NCBI GenBank assembly: GCA_904501845.1
Contig: CAJGCH010000206.1
Span: forward strand, 1 to 5,472
Length of the DNA stretch: 5,472 nt
Reading direction: 5' to 3'
Source of the DNA: an uncultured Bacillaceae bacterium
Lineage (GTDB): Bacteria > Bacillota > Bacilli > Bacillales > Pradoshiaceae
The position numbers and the translations under genes were made by a program. The notes below the pieces were generated by a model. It did no database searches. It worked only from the letters and a program-made list of their open reading frames with translations, and was not told the origin of the DNA. Shown here piece after piece: positions 1 through 5,472 of the stretch. The number at the start of each line of letters is the position of its first letter. Within the stretch, counting starts at the first letter, position 1.

Positions 1-1136
1 CCTTGCTTGTACCAGTTCGGGATGACGGTTTCCGCTTCTCCGACCTCAAATTCTACATTCGTGATTTCATTTAGCGCAGCATTTTTGCGGGCATCTTCTA
101 TTGCTTCAGGCACGATTTCAACACCGTATACTTTCTTCGCCTTTTTCGCCAGGAAGAGGGAAATCGTCCCGATGCCGCAGTATGCGTCTATGACGGTTTC
201 ATTGCCGGACAGGTCTGCATATTCGAGCGTTTTATCATAAAGGACTTTTGTTTGCACAGGATTCACCTGATAAAAGGACCTTGGTGAAATCTCAAATTTG
301 ATGTCACCAATATAATCTGAGATGACATCCGCTCCCCACAACGTGATTGTCTGATCACCAAGGATGACGTTCGTCCGCTTCGTGTTAACATTCTGGATGA
401 TGGATGTGATGTTTGGCACCGCCTTGACAATCTCTTCAACAATCTTCCTGCGGTTCGGCATATCTGGCGTCCGTGTCACCAGCACAATCATGAGCTCGCC
501 TGTCACCTGACCTGTACGGACCATAATGTGGCGAAGCGTGCCCTTATGCTGCTTTTCATTATAAGCTTTGACGCCATGCTTCTCACAGATTCCCTTCACA
601 AGACGAATCATCTCATCATTCTCTGTAAATTGAATCAAGCATTCTTCCATATTAATGATTTCATGGGAGCGTTTCGCATAAAAGCCTGCAACAAGGCCGC
701 CTTCCATTTCACCGACTGGCACCTGCGCCTTATTGCGGTAATTCCATGGCTCATTCATGCCCAGCACAGGAAGAACATTCACCTCTTCCAGCTTGCCGAT
801 ACGGGTCATCAGCTCTCGAACCATTTTCTCCTTGGCCCTAAGCTGACCTTCATAGGATAAATGCTGCAGCTGGCAGCCGCCGCATTGCTTATAAATCGGG
901 CATGGCGGCTCAACTCTATCCGCACTTTCCTCATAAAGTTCCATTAAGCGTCCGAAGCCGTAGCCTTTATTGAGCTTCGTCACCTTAATCTTCGCCTTCT
1001 CTCCTGGAAGACCATACGGGACAAAGATTGGATAGCCATCGATTTTAGCCACGCCAGACCCCTCATGGGTCAAATCCTCAAATACAACATCTATATAATC
1101 ATTTTTTTGAATTGGAGCCATTTTCTTTTCAGTCAT
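1..1136 (-). CDS. rlmCD: 23S rRNA (uracil-C5)-methyltransferase RlmCD, 3' end cut off by the window edge
   Basis: SAM-dependent RNA methyltransferase of the TrmA/RumA family. In Bacillus the single enzyme RlmCD (YefA) makes m5U at 23S rRNA positions 747 and 1939. The reading frame gives 378 complete residues before the edge, and family members are usually about 450-460. Residues 8-70 look like a TRAM RNA-binding domain. Cysteines C79, C85, C88 (in CGGC) and C166 match the four-cysteine [4Fe-4S] site of RumA-type enzymes. SFYQVNP (287-293) and DAYCGIGT (317-324) are the SAM-binding region of the methyltransferase domain. The catalytic cysteine and general base lie in the missing C-terminus, so their integrity cannot be judged. 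The start is supported by GAGG at 1149-1146, nine bases before the ATG. The gene follows dgkB, as in B. subtilis, but a terminator and a candidate promoter lie between them, so it is probably transcribed on its own. Orthology to RlmCD, not another paralogue, rests on the dgkB synteny and the cysteine pattern. Confidence 0.95.
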   Translation of the reverse strand, partial: MTEKKMAPIQKNDYIDVVFEDLTHEGSGVAKIDGYPIFVPYGLPGEKAKIKVTKLNKGYGFGRLMELYEESADRVEPPCPIYKQCGGCQLQHLSYEGQLRAKEKMVRELMTRIGKLEEVNVLPVLGMNEPWNYRNKAQVPVGEMEGGLVAGFYAKRSHEIINMEECLIQFTENDEMIRLVKGICEKHGVKAYNEKQHKGTLRHIMVRTGQVTGELMIVLVTRTPDMPNRRKIVEEIVKAVPNITSIIQNVNTKRTNVILGDQTITLWGADVISDYIGDIKFEISPRSFYQVNPVQTKVLYDKTLEYADLSGNETVIDAYCGIGTISLFLAKKAKKVYGVEIVPEAIEDARKNAALNEITNVEFEVGEAETVIPNWYKQ

Positions 1137-1171
1137 TTATTGCAACCTCGATTTTTATTGAAGTAATGATG

Positions 1172-1180
1172 ATTGTATCA
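1172..1180 (-). promoter_or_regulatory. Extended -10 promoter element for rlmCD
   Basis: The minus strand reads TGATACAAT, an extended -10 (TGn followed by TACAAT, one mismatch to TATAAT). No good -35 lies 16-18 bases upstream, which is tolerated when the TG extension is present. The predicted start near 1165 would give a leader of about 29 bases containing the GAGG ribosome binding site. It lies between the dgkB terminator and the rlmCD start, where a promoter would be needed. The call rests on pattern and position only. Confidence 0.5.
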
Positions 1181-1219
1181 CAAAATAGGATAGACCGATA
1201 ATATGCGATTCTATCCATT

Positions 1220-1248
1220 AAAAAACCAACTTCCTTATAGAAGTTGGT
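1220..1248 (-). terminator. Intrinsic terminator of dgkB, overlapping the end of its coding region
   Basis: On the minus strand CCAACTTC (1247-1240) pairs perfectly with GAAGTTGG (1233-1226) across a six-base loop. One further A-T pair is possible at the base, and six T residues follow (1225-1220). The dgkB stop codon TAA (1237-1235) lies in the loop, and the codons for the last residues D-Q-L-L form the upstream arm. This is the only classical hairpin plus T-tract in the window, and it separates dgkB from rlmCD. Confidence 0.92.
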
Positions 1249-2224
1249 CAATTTCCGGAAGATTCTTCAATCGTTCGGATTCTTGGATGGTTAGAAGATG
1301 ACGGTCTGTGATTTTCTGCTGCTCATGTACATGCTCCGGTACAAATACCTCGAAATGACGGTACAGGTTCACAAATTCAGCTGGAGCCAAGCCCCCAAAT
1401 TCACCATCGAGGTTCAATAGTAATTTTTCTGGTGAGCTGACCTTAATACGGTTAGCTTTCGAATAGATAACCGATGGGTCATTAATATGTTCACCGCGAA
1501 TGGCCATGGTCACTACACGGACAAAGTCAGCCAAATTGATTTTCTTCAGAATAATCAAGGAAAACATGCCATCATTCAAGGACGCATCTGGTGCAAGCCG
1601 TTCGAATCCGCCAACCGAGTTCGTGTTCGCGACAAGAAACAGCATGGCATCCCCTTCAAAAAGCTTTCCGTCATACTCAATCCTCATTGGCGTTGCCTTT
1701 AAGGATGGGAGCATCTCAATCCCTTTCATATAATAGGCCAGCTGTCCAAGCACGGTCTTCAGCTTACTAGGCACATCATAGGTTAATTCCGTTAAGCGTC
1801 CGCCGCCGGCAATATTAATAAAATAGCGGTCATTCATTTGGCCGATATCAATCGGAATGGTTAAGCCGCCAGCAATGATATCCGCAGCATCAAGCACAGA
1901 TTTAGTGGAGATTCTTAGCGCCCGCGCAAAATCGTTTGTTGTGCCGACAGGGATAATCCCAAGCTTTGGACGAAATTCATGCCCGGCAAGACCATTGACA
2001 ACCTCATAAATTGTCCCATCGCCTCCAGCTGCGATGACAACATCATATTTCCGTTCAATCGCGATCTCAGCCGCTCTGGTCGCATCACCCTCGCCTGTCG
2101 TTGCATGGCAGGAGGTTTCATACCCAGCTTTTTCGAGCTTCTCCAATACTTCTGGCAACTGGCGTTTGAATGCCTCTTTCCCTGAAGTCGGATTATAGAT
2201 AATTCTTGCTTTTTTCATATTCAT
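1235..2224 (-). CDS. dgkB: Diacylglycerol kinase (DgkB type, lipid kinase family)
   Basis: Soluble ATP-dependent lipid kinase that phosphorylates diacylglycerol to phosphatidic acid at the membrane surface. In Gram-positive bacteria it returns diacylglycerol released by lipoteichoic acid synthesis to phospholipid synthesis. The 329 residues are close to family length. The N-terminal motif IIYNPTSG (8-15), the nucleotide-binding GGDGT (67-71) and GTTNDFAR (94-101) mark the DAGK catalytic fold. D69, LNDGM (216-220, with D218) and LDGE (272-275, with D273 and E275) match the conserved aspartates and glutamate of the DgkB catalytic base and metal/water network. The DgkB call over the related YegS or BmrU-like kinases rests on overall similarity and on rlmCD lying downstream. 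The ATG at 2224 is chosen because AGGA (2234-2231) lies six bases upstream. An in-frame ATG two codons later (2218) would have a 12-base spacing. No membrane segment is seen. The gene has a candidate promoter upstream and ends in its own terminator. Confidence 0.95.
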   Translation of the reverse strand: MNMKKARIIYNPTSGKEAFKRQLPEVLEKLEKAGYETSCHATTGEGDATRAAEIAIERKYDVVIAAGGDGTIYEVVNGLAGHEFRPKLGIIPVGTTNDFARALRISTKSVLDAADIIAGGLTIPIDIGQMNDRYFINIAGGGRLTELTYDVPSKLKTVLGQLAYYMKGIEMLPSLKATPMRIEYDGKLFEGDAMLFLVANTNSVGGFERLAPDASLNDGMFSLIILKKINLADFVRVVTMAIRGEHINDPSVIYSKANRIKVSSPEKLLLNLDGEFGGLAPAEFVNLYRHFEVFVPEHVHEQQKITDRHLLTIQESERLKNLPEIDQLL

Positions 2225-2274
2225 TCATCATCCTATATAAAATTCAAAGTATTTGCGCACAGAAGTTTATATCC

Positions 2275-2280
2275 ATTATA
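2275..2280 (-). promoter_or_regulatory. Candidate -10 box upstream of dgkB
   Basis: A perfect TATAAT lies on the minus strand in the gap between the large membrane protein gene and dgkB. The hexamer 17 bases upstream, TGGCAA, matches the -35 consensus at only three positions, and there is no TG extension. It would start transcription near 2268 and give a leader of about 45 bases. The gap is AT-rich, so a chance match is possible. The alternative is read-through from the gene upstream, since no terminator is visible between them. Confidence 0.4.
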
Positions 2281-2318
2281 ACGCCACCATAAATCAATTG
2301 CCATATCTGGCCACTTTA

Positions 2319-4472
2319 TTAGGGGGCTATATCTCCATCAAGCTCCATGAGAATGGCATCACCGTTACTGCCGACCTTCACCTTGGCATAGTCCGCATTC
2401 TCCTCTGCCCATTCTCCTGTCCCTTCCTCAATGAAGAAGGACTCAATTCCATACGTGATTCTATCTCCATTGAGTTCTCCCTGCAGGATTACCTCATCAC
2501 TTCCGCTCAACTGCTCTCTTGCTTCTTCCATATTATCATAAACCTTTTTAATTTGAGAAATCCCATCCTCATCTTTCTCAAGGAGAACATAGACACGGCC
2601 ACTGTGTTCATCAACCCCTGGTTCATATAGGCTAATATTATATGCCAGGTCTACATAATCCCCTTGCAGGAACGCTCGCGGGTCCACCGGCTCAACTTTC
2701 AGCATAATCTCCGTACCATTACGCAGCAGAATTTCCTTTTGTGTAATAATAGCGCCAATCATAAGCAGCTGCAAAAGGACAATTGGCAGCCATTTACGGA
2801 TGCCGCCAAGAATAAATGCTCCCCGCTTTGTTCCCTCTCCCGAATAGCGCTTATCTAAATACAGGGCTATCAGGAAGAAAACAGCGCCTGCCACTGCAAA
2901 CGTCAGAGACTTATGAAGCAGCTTCCAAAACAGGTCATAATACTTATAGCCAAAAAAAGCAATCAGGTAGGCAAAGACGGCATATTCCAGCCAGTGCCGC
3001 TGATTCTGTACAGCCACTTTATACGTTTTATAAAGCAAAAAGGCCAAATAGGTAAGATTAGATAAATAATAAAGCACCGAATGCTCCGAGAAGAAGGTCA
3101 GCACGAACCATAAGGTCAGTCCCGCAACCAGATTCCAGCCTTTCGCGAATGGCTCTGAGATAAGAATATAAAGGCCGAGTGCGAGCAAAAGCAGGCTAAG
3201 GAGCCCATAATCAAACGAAAGGTCTGGCATAACCCTAAAAATAGTCAGCCCTGCCCCATACAAGAAAGCCACGATCAAAAACGGATATACCGCCCTCGTC
3301 CGCTCATGCCATAGGGTGTAACCAATGATGACCATATAGATCAATAGCACGGGAATTGAGAAATCCCAAAGCACCCCTGTGGCAATTCCAAGACCTGATA
3401 ACATGAACGTATATCGAAGAATGGACTGGCTCTTCTCTATCCGGGTTCCAATTGGAACAAGGACGAGTGCACATAATAAAATCCATTCGGCTCCTTCTAG
3501 ATTGAACAAGTAAAAAATACTTAGCGCAGAGGAAACAATCAGCAGGACTGCTAAAAAAATCGATACAGTTTTAATGAGCTGATAAATCCATCTGTTCTCA
3601 CCTGATGTTTTCCGAGTAAGCTTTGTGACCCAAATGGAGCCTGCCGCAATCAAACCGATGCTAAGTAAAAAGCCAAACAAATACACAAGCAGACCAGATA
3701 TCCATGAAGTAATCATGAAGAATTGGCTAATAAGGAGAATGGCGACCCCAAGCGAAGCCAGCACAATCAGCACCTTATTCTCCGTCTTGATGAGGTAACG
3801 ATAATAAATCATTGCATAGAGGATACCGATGAGAACATAGACGATAATCCCAACAAACGAGAACGGCTCATCATAAAATAAATACCGTCCTGTCCAATCC
3901 ATCGTCACCTCAATAGCAAGCATCTGCACCCATGCTGCTGCCAGGTACGAGACCAGCTTCGGCTTCCTTGAAGCACACAGAAACATGATAATCGCATTGA
4001 CTAACAGAATCGCTAAGGTGATTACCGTCTCTTCTGTACCCGTTCGCTCAATCCATCTGTCCGCCGGATAAAAGTAAATATACAAAGTAAGATTAAATAG
4101 AATGTAAGATTGCACTGAAAACACTGGGAATTTCGTCACAATGGCCAGCAAAACAGAAGGAATAAGCCAAATCAGGAAGAACGTATACCCGTCCGCATGC
4201 GAATTATAGATTTGACCAATAAGCGCAACTGCAGCCCCGAATGCAATGGAACCCCCCCAGAAAATCCAGGCACCCACATCGCCAAGACCCGGCCGCCATT
4301 TCGCAAATCCATAGCCAACACCATAAAACAGGACTATTAACGAACAGGCTAGCGCTACCTTTGAAACGTGGCTCATTCCACCCCAGTTCGCCGCAAAGAA
4401 ATAAATGATGGCACTTAGCCAAAATAATAACCCGATAAAATAGGTTGTCTTCACTGCCTTGATCCTTTTCAA
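2319..4472 (-). CDS. DUF2157 / GDYXXLXY-domain polytopic membrane protein, function unknown
   Basis: Large integral membrane protein of 717 residues read from a TTG start. I know of no established biochemical function for this family. Residues 1-135 resemble DUF2157: a short basic N-terminus, hydrophobic stretches at about 11-28 and 38-56, then a glycine-rich GGSIAFGAAVALIGQIY segment (73-89). Hydrophobic segments continue to about 538, and I estimate 19-21 membrane helices in total. A final helix at about 561-578 is followed by a hydrophilic domain of about 137 residues carrying GDYVDLAY (604-611), the signature of the GDYXXLXY family, and an acidic tail. In many bacteria DUF2157 proteins and GDYXXLXY proteins are separate, adjacent genes, so this looks like the two joined in one chain. 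The TTG at 4472 is preferred over the in-frame ATG at 4487, because GGAGGTGA (4485-4478) overlaps that ATG and is ideally spaced for the TTG. The ATG version would add five residues (MEVSD). The gene has its own candidate promoter. No frameshift is seen. Confidence 0.88.
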   Translation of the reverse strand: MKRIKAVKTTYFIGLLFWLSAIIYFFAANWGGMSHVSKVALACSLIVLFYGVGYGFAKWRPGLGDVGAWIFWGGSIAFGAAVALIGQIYNSHADGYTFFLIWLIPSVLLAIVTKFPVFSVQSYILFNLTLYIYFYPADRWIERTGTEETVITLAILLVNAIIMFLCASRKPKLVSYLAAAWVQMLAIEVTMDWTGRYLFYDEPFSFVGIIVYVLIGILYAMIYYRYLIKTENKVLIVLASLGVAILLISQFFMITSWISGLLVYLFGFLLSIGLIAAGSIWVTKLTRKTSGENRWIYQLIKTVSIFLAVLLIVSSALSIFYLFNLEGAEWILLCALVLVPIGTRIEKSQSILRYTFMLSGLGIATGVLWDFSIPVLLIYMVIIGYTLWHERTRAVYPFLIVAFLYGAGLTIFRVMPDLSFDYGLLSLLLLALGLYILISEPFAKGWNLVAGLTLWFVLTFFSEHSVLYYLSNLTYLAFLLYKTYKVAVQNQRHWLEYAVFAYLIAFFGYKYYDLFWKLLHKSLTFAVAGAVFFLIALYLDKRYSGEGTKRGAFILGGIRKWLPIVLLQLLMIGAIITQKEILLRNGTEIMLKVEPVDPRAFLQGDYVDLAYNISLYEPGVDEHSGRVYVLLEKDEDGISQIKKVYDNMEEAREQLSGSDEVILQGELNGDRITYGIESFFIEEGTGEWAEENADYAKVKVGSNGDAILMELDGDIAP

Positions 4473-4477
4473 GTCGC

Positions 4478-4485
4478 TCACCTCC
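4478..4485 (-). promoter_or_regulatory. Ribosome binding site that sets a TTG start for the large membrane protein
   Basis: The minus strand reads GGAGGTGA, a near-perfect anti-Shine-Dalgarno match, with five bases (GCGAC) before TTG at 4472-4470. The G of the upstream in-frame ATG (4487-4485) is the first base of this site, and only the A/T-rich stretch AATATAACTAAAT precedes that ATG. Initiation at the TTG is therefore much better supported than at the ATG. Confidence 0.85.
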
Positions 4486-4523
4486 ATATTTAGTTATATT
4501 CGGTTTTGATTCCCTATATCCTT

Positions 4524-4532
4524 ATTGTACCA
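4524..4532 (-). promoter_or_regulatory. Extended -10 promoter element for the DUF2157/GDYXXLXY gene
   Basis: The minus strand reads TGGTACAAT, a TGn extension followed by TACAAT, the same form as the element before rlmCD. No strong -35 is seen at normal spacing; the nearest TTG-containing hexamer, TTGCTA, is only 14 bases away. Transcription would start near 4517, giving a leader of about 45 bases with the ribosome binding site at its end. The element lies in the gap after the phosphatase stop codon, so this gene can be expressed independently of the phosphatase gene. Confidence 0.5.
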
Positions 4533-4582
4533 AATTAATAGATTAGCAAATTAGTTTATTATCCCTTCCGCAAAATAATCAT

Positions 4583-5134
4583 CTAATTAATCCGCTTCAC
4601 TTCTTTTAGTTTCAGTCCATCAAAGGTCATTCTATAAACATCAGGCATCGCAAGCTCCTTCCAAAAAGAATAATCATATTGCGCATCGAAATGATTCATG
4701 ATTAGAACCATGATATTGCCATGGGTTCCTATGACAATATTTTTCTCCTTATATGTTTGCAACACATGAAGAGTCGCATCCGCTCCGCGCTTCTGCGCAG
4801 CAAGATTGGACTCCCCGCCTTCATAGGAAAAGGCTGGATTCTGCCAAAGTTTTGTGATAGCTTGGTCAAAGTTTTCTACCGGATTTTCGGCCAATTGCCG
4901 GTCCCTAAAGCCATCTTCAATCATGATTTCAGAGCCAATCCAATCAGCGATCCCTTGCACCGTCTGTATGGCCCTTTTATATGGACTTGCGAGGACATAG
5001 TGAATGTTTTCATGCTTCAAGCTTTCCGTCATTCTTTCCGTATCCATACAACCTTTATGTGATAATGGCCTTCCTAGTTCATCAGGTGTATAGGTCGAAT
5101 GGGCATGCCTGACAAAATAAATATTGGTTTGCAT
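4583..5134 (-). CDS. Histidine phosphatase family protein (phosphoglycerate mutase-like)
   Basis: Member of the histidine phosphatase superfamily (branch 1, PhoE/GpmB/CobC-like), 183 residues, predicted cytosolic. These enzymes transfer phosphate through a phosphohistidine intermediate; the substrate cannot be told from the sequence. The catalytic N-terminal motif is VRHAHS (8-13), with R9 and H10 as the phosphate-pocket arginine and nucleophilic histidine. The usual glycine after RH is alanine here (RHA, not RHG). SPYKRAIQT (50-58) supplies the second arginine, R54. An acidic segment (E73, D78) sits where the proton donor is expected. IGTHGN (135-140) supplies the second catalytic histidine, H138. 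All core residues are present, so it is probably active. The ATG at 5134 is chosen because AAGGAG lies seven bases upstream and the RH motif then falls at residues 9-10, as in the family. The open frame extends 33 codons further upstream without a plausible ribosome site. No terminator is seen downstream, so some read-through into the next gene is possible. Confidence 0.92.
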   Translation of the reverse strand: MQTNIYFVRHAHSTYTPDELGRPLSHKGCMDTERMTESLKHENIHYVLASPYKRAIQTVQGIADWIGSEIMIEDGFRDRQLAENPVENFDQAITKLWQNPAFSYEGGESNLAAQKRGADATLHVLQTYKEKNIVIGTHGNIMVLIMNHFDAQYDYSFWKELAMPDVYRMTFDGLKLKEVKRIN

Positions 5135-5141
5135 CCTGTCG

Positions 5142-5147
5142 CTCCTT
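5142..5147 (-). promoter_or_regulatory. Ribosome binding site fixing the phosphatase start at 5134
   Basis: The minus strand reads AAGGAG seven bases before the ATG at 5134-5132. This strong site, together with the position of the RH catalytic motif right after this ATG, decides against the longer in-frame start at 5233. Confidence 0.85.
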
Positions 5148-5158
5148 CTAGAAAAATT

Positions 5159-5186
5159 CATATAATCCGTTATTAAAATACGTAAA
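5159..5186 (-). promoter_or_regulatory. Weak candidate promoter for the phosphatase gene
   Basis: On the minus strand TTTACG (5186-5181, four of six to TTGACA) is followed after 16 bases by TATATG (5164-5159, four of six to TATAAT). A start near 5152 would leave a very short leader just including the AAGGAG site. The surrounding DNA is AT-rich and the matches are modest. A promoter further upstream, with the hairpin region in the transcript, is equally possible. Confidence 0.22.
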
Positions 5187-5226
5187 TTCATCCTCGCGTG
5201 CCCGGTATCTTGTATAGTCTTTATAA

Positions 5227-5278
5227 AAAGCATCTATAATCAATAATGCTTTATTGATAGCAGGCTGTTTTTACAGCC
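5227..5278 (-). other. Cluster of overlapping inverted repeats between the membrane protein and phosphatase genes
   Basis: This is the structured part of the 187-base gap (5135-5321). In minus-strand order, GGCTGT (5278-5273) and ACAGCC (5268-5263) form a perfect six-base stem with an AAAA loop. Next, ATCAATAA (5258-5251) and TTATTGAT (5246-5239) form a perfect eight-base stem with loop AGCA. Finally AAAGCAT (5252-5246) pairs with ATGCTTT (5233-5227) around a 12-base loop, followed by two more T residues. The second and third stems share bases and cannot form together. None has a clean long T-tract, so I do not call a terminator with confidence. It may act as a weak terminator for the upstream gene, as an attenuator-like leader, or as a protein-binding palindrome. 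The rest of the gap shows no ORF or RNA gene I recognise. Confidence 0.4.
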
Positions 5279-5321
5279 CGTCTACCGACTTGATTCTGGG
5301 GATAGCTGCATATGATTTCCT

Positions 5322-5472
5322 CTATTTCTTCCGAATGGACAGCATATATTGAGCATTCGTGAAGATGAGAATAAAGAGGATGATGAGGATTCCCGCTAAT
5401 TGTGAGACACCCGATAGGACTGAATAGGCAATGAGTGCCAATACCGCAAAGAATAAGAGCATGTTGATACTC
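5322..5472 (-). CDS. C-terminal end of an unidentified membrane protein (5' end outside the window)
   Basis: The open frame enters from the window edge and gives 49 complete residues before a TAG stop at 5324-5322. Two hydrophobic stretches, about residues 4-20 (with LLFFAVLALIAYSVL) and 26-38 (with AGILIILFILIF), are separated by a short polar turn (SGVSQ). The chain ends in a basic tail, SIRKK, as expected for a membrane protein with a cytoplasmic C-terminus. An ATG at residue 4 could in principle start a 46-residue small protein, but no upstream sequence is available to test for a ribosome site. The family cannot be identified from this fragment. A neighbouring frame is also open here but gives a composition unlike a real protein. 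Confidence 0.6.
   Translation of the reverse strand, partial: SINMLLFFAVLALIAYSVLSGVSQLAGILIILFILIFTNAQYMLSIRKK

Noticed and set aside
528..860. Plus-strand open frame of 110 codons
   Set aside because: It lies wholly antisense to rlmCD, whose frame shows clear conserved motifs. The product has no recognisable domain and no convincing ribosome site was seen.
2300..2311. Possible terminator hairpin (GCCA/TGGC) after the large membrane protein gene
   Set aside because: The stem has only four base pairs and no T-tract follows on the minus strand.
2253..2630. Plus-strand open frame of 125 codons
   Set aside because: Most of it is antisense to the GDYXXLXY domain coding region. Its product shows no recognisable family.
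4721..5062. Plus-strand open frame of 113 codons
   Set aside because: It is antisense to the histidine phosphatase, whose catalytic motifs establish the real frame.
5135..5233. A 33-codon in-frame extension of the phosphatase starting at ATG 5233
   Set aside because: No ribosome binding site precedes it. AAGGAG lies seven bases before the ATG at 5134, and that start places the RH motif at the usual distance from the N-terminus.
5263..5278. The GGCTGT/ACAGCC hairpin as an intrinsic terminator
   Set aside because: The stem is perfect, but neither strand has a run of T residues after it. It is kept only as part of the inverted-repeat cluster.
1..5472. CRISPR array, insertion sequence, phage or defence system
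   Set aside because: No regularly spaced direct repeats, transposase or integrase motifs, terminal inverted repeats or defence-type domains were seen on either strand. The content is ordinary chromosomal genes.

Overview
The window looks like chromosomal DNA of a low-GC Gram-positive bacterium of the Bacillaceae type. The basis is a dgkB-type lipid kinase directly upstream of rlmCD (the yerQ-yefA order known from Bacillus subtilis), strong AGGAGG-like ribosome binding sites, a TTG start codon, and extended -10 promoters of the TGnTACAAT form. No mobile element, tRNA, rRNA or CRISPR array is visible.

Every gene I can support lies on the minus strand, so transcription runs from high to low coordinates. 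In that order they are: (1) the last 49 residues of an unidentified membrane protein (5472-5322); (2) a 187-base gap holding several short inverted repeats; (3) a 183-residue histidine phosphatase (5134-4583); (4) a 717-residue polytopic membrane protein with an N-terminal DUF2157-like part and a C-terminal GDYXXLXY domain (4472-2319); (5) a diacylglycerol/lipid kinase of the DgkB type (2224-1235), ending inside its own intrinsic terminator; (6) the first 378 residues of the 23S rRNA uracil methyltransferase RlmCD (1136 to the window edge).

The gaps between genes are about 90 to 190 bases. Candidate promoters precede rlmCD, dgkB and the large membrane protein gene, and only one convincing terminator is present (after dgkB). 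The region therefore reads as a row of separately started housekeeping or accessory genes with possible read-through, not as one tight operon. DgkB recycles diacylglycerol made during lipoteichoic acid synthesis, and RlmCD modifies 23S rRNA. The phosphatase and the large membrane protein have no assignable pathway. The part least explained by known biology is the large membrane protein. Two points of structure are also worth noting: its start codon needs correction, and the leader before the phosphatase gene has overlapping, mutually exclusive hairpins.
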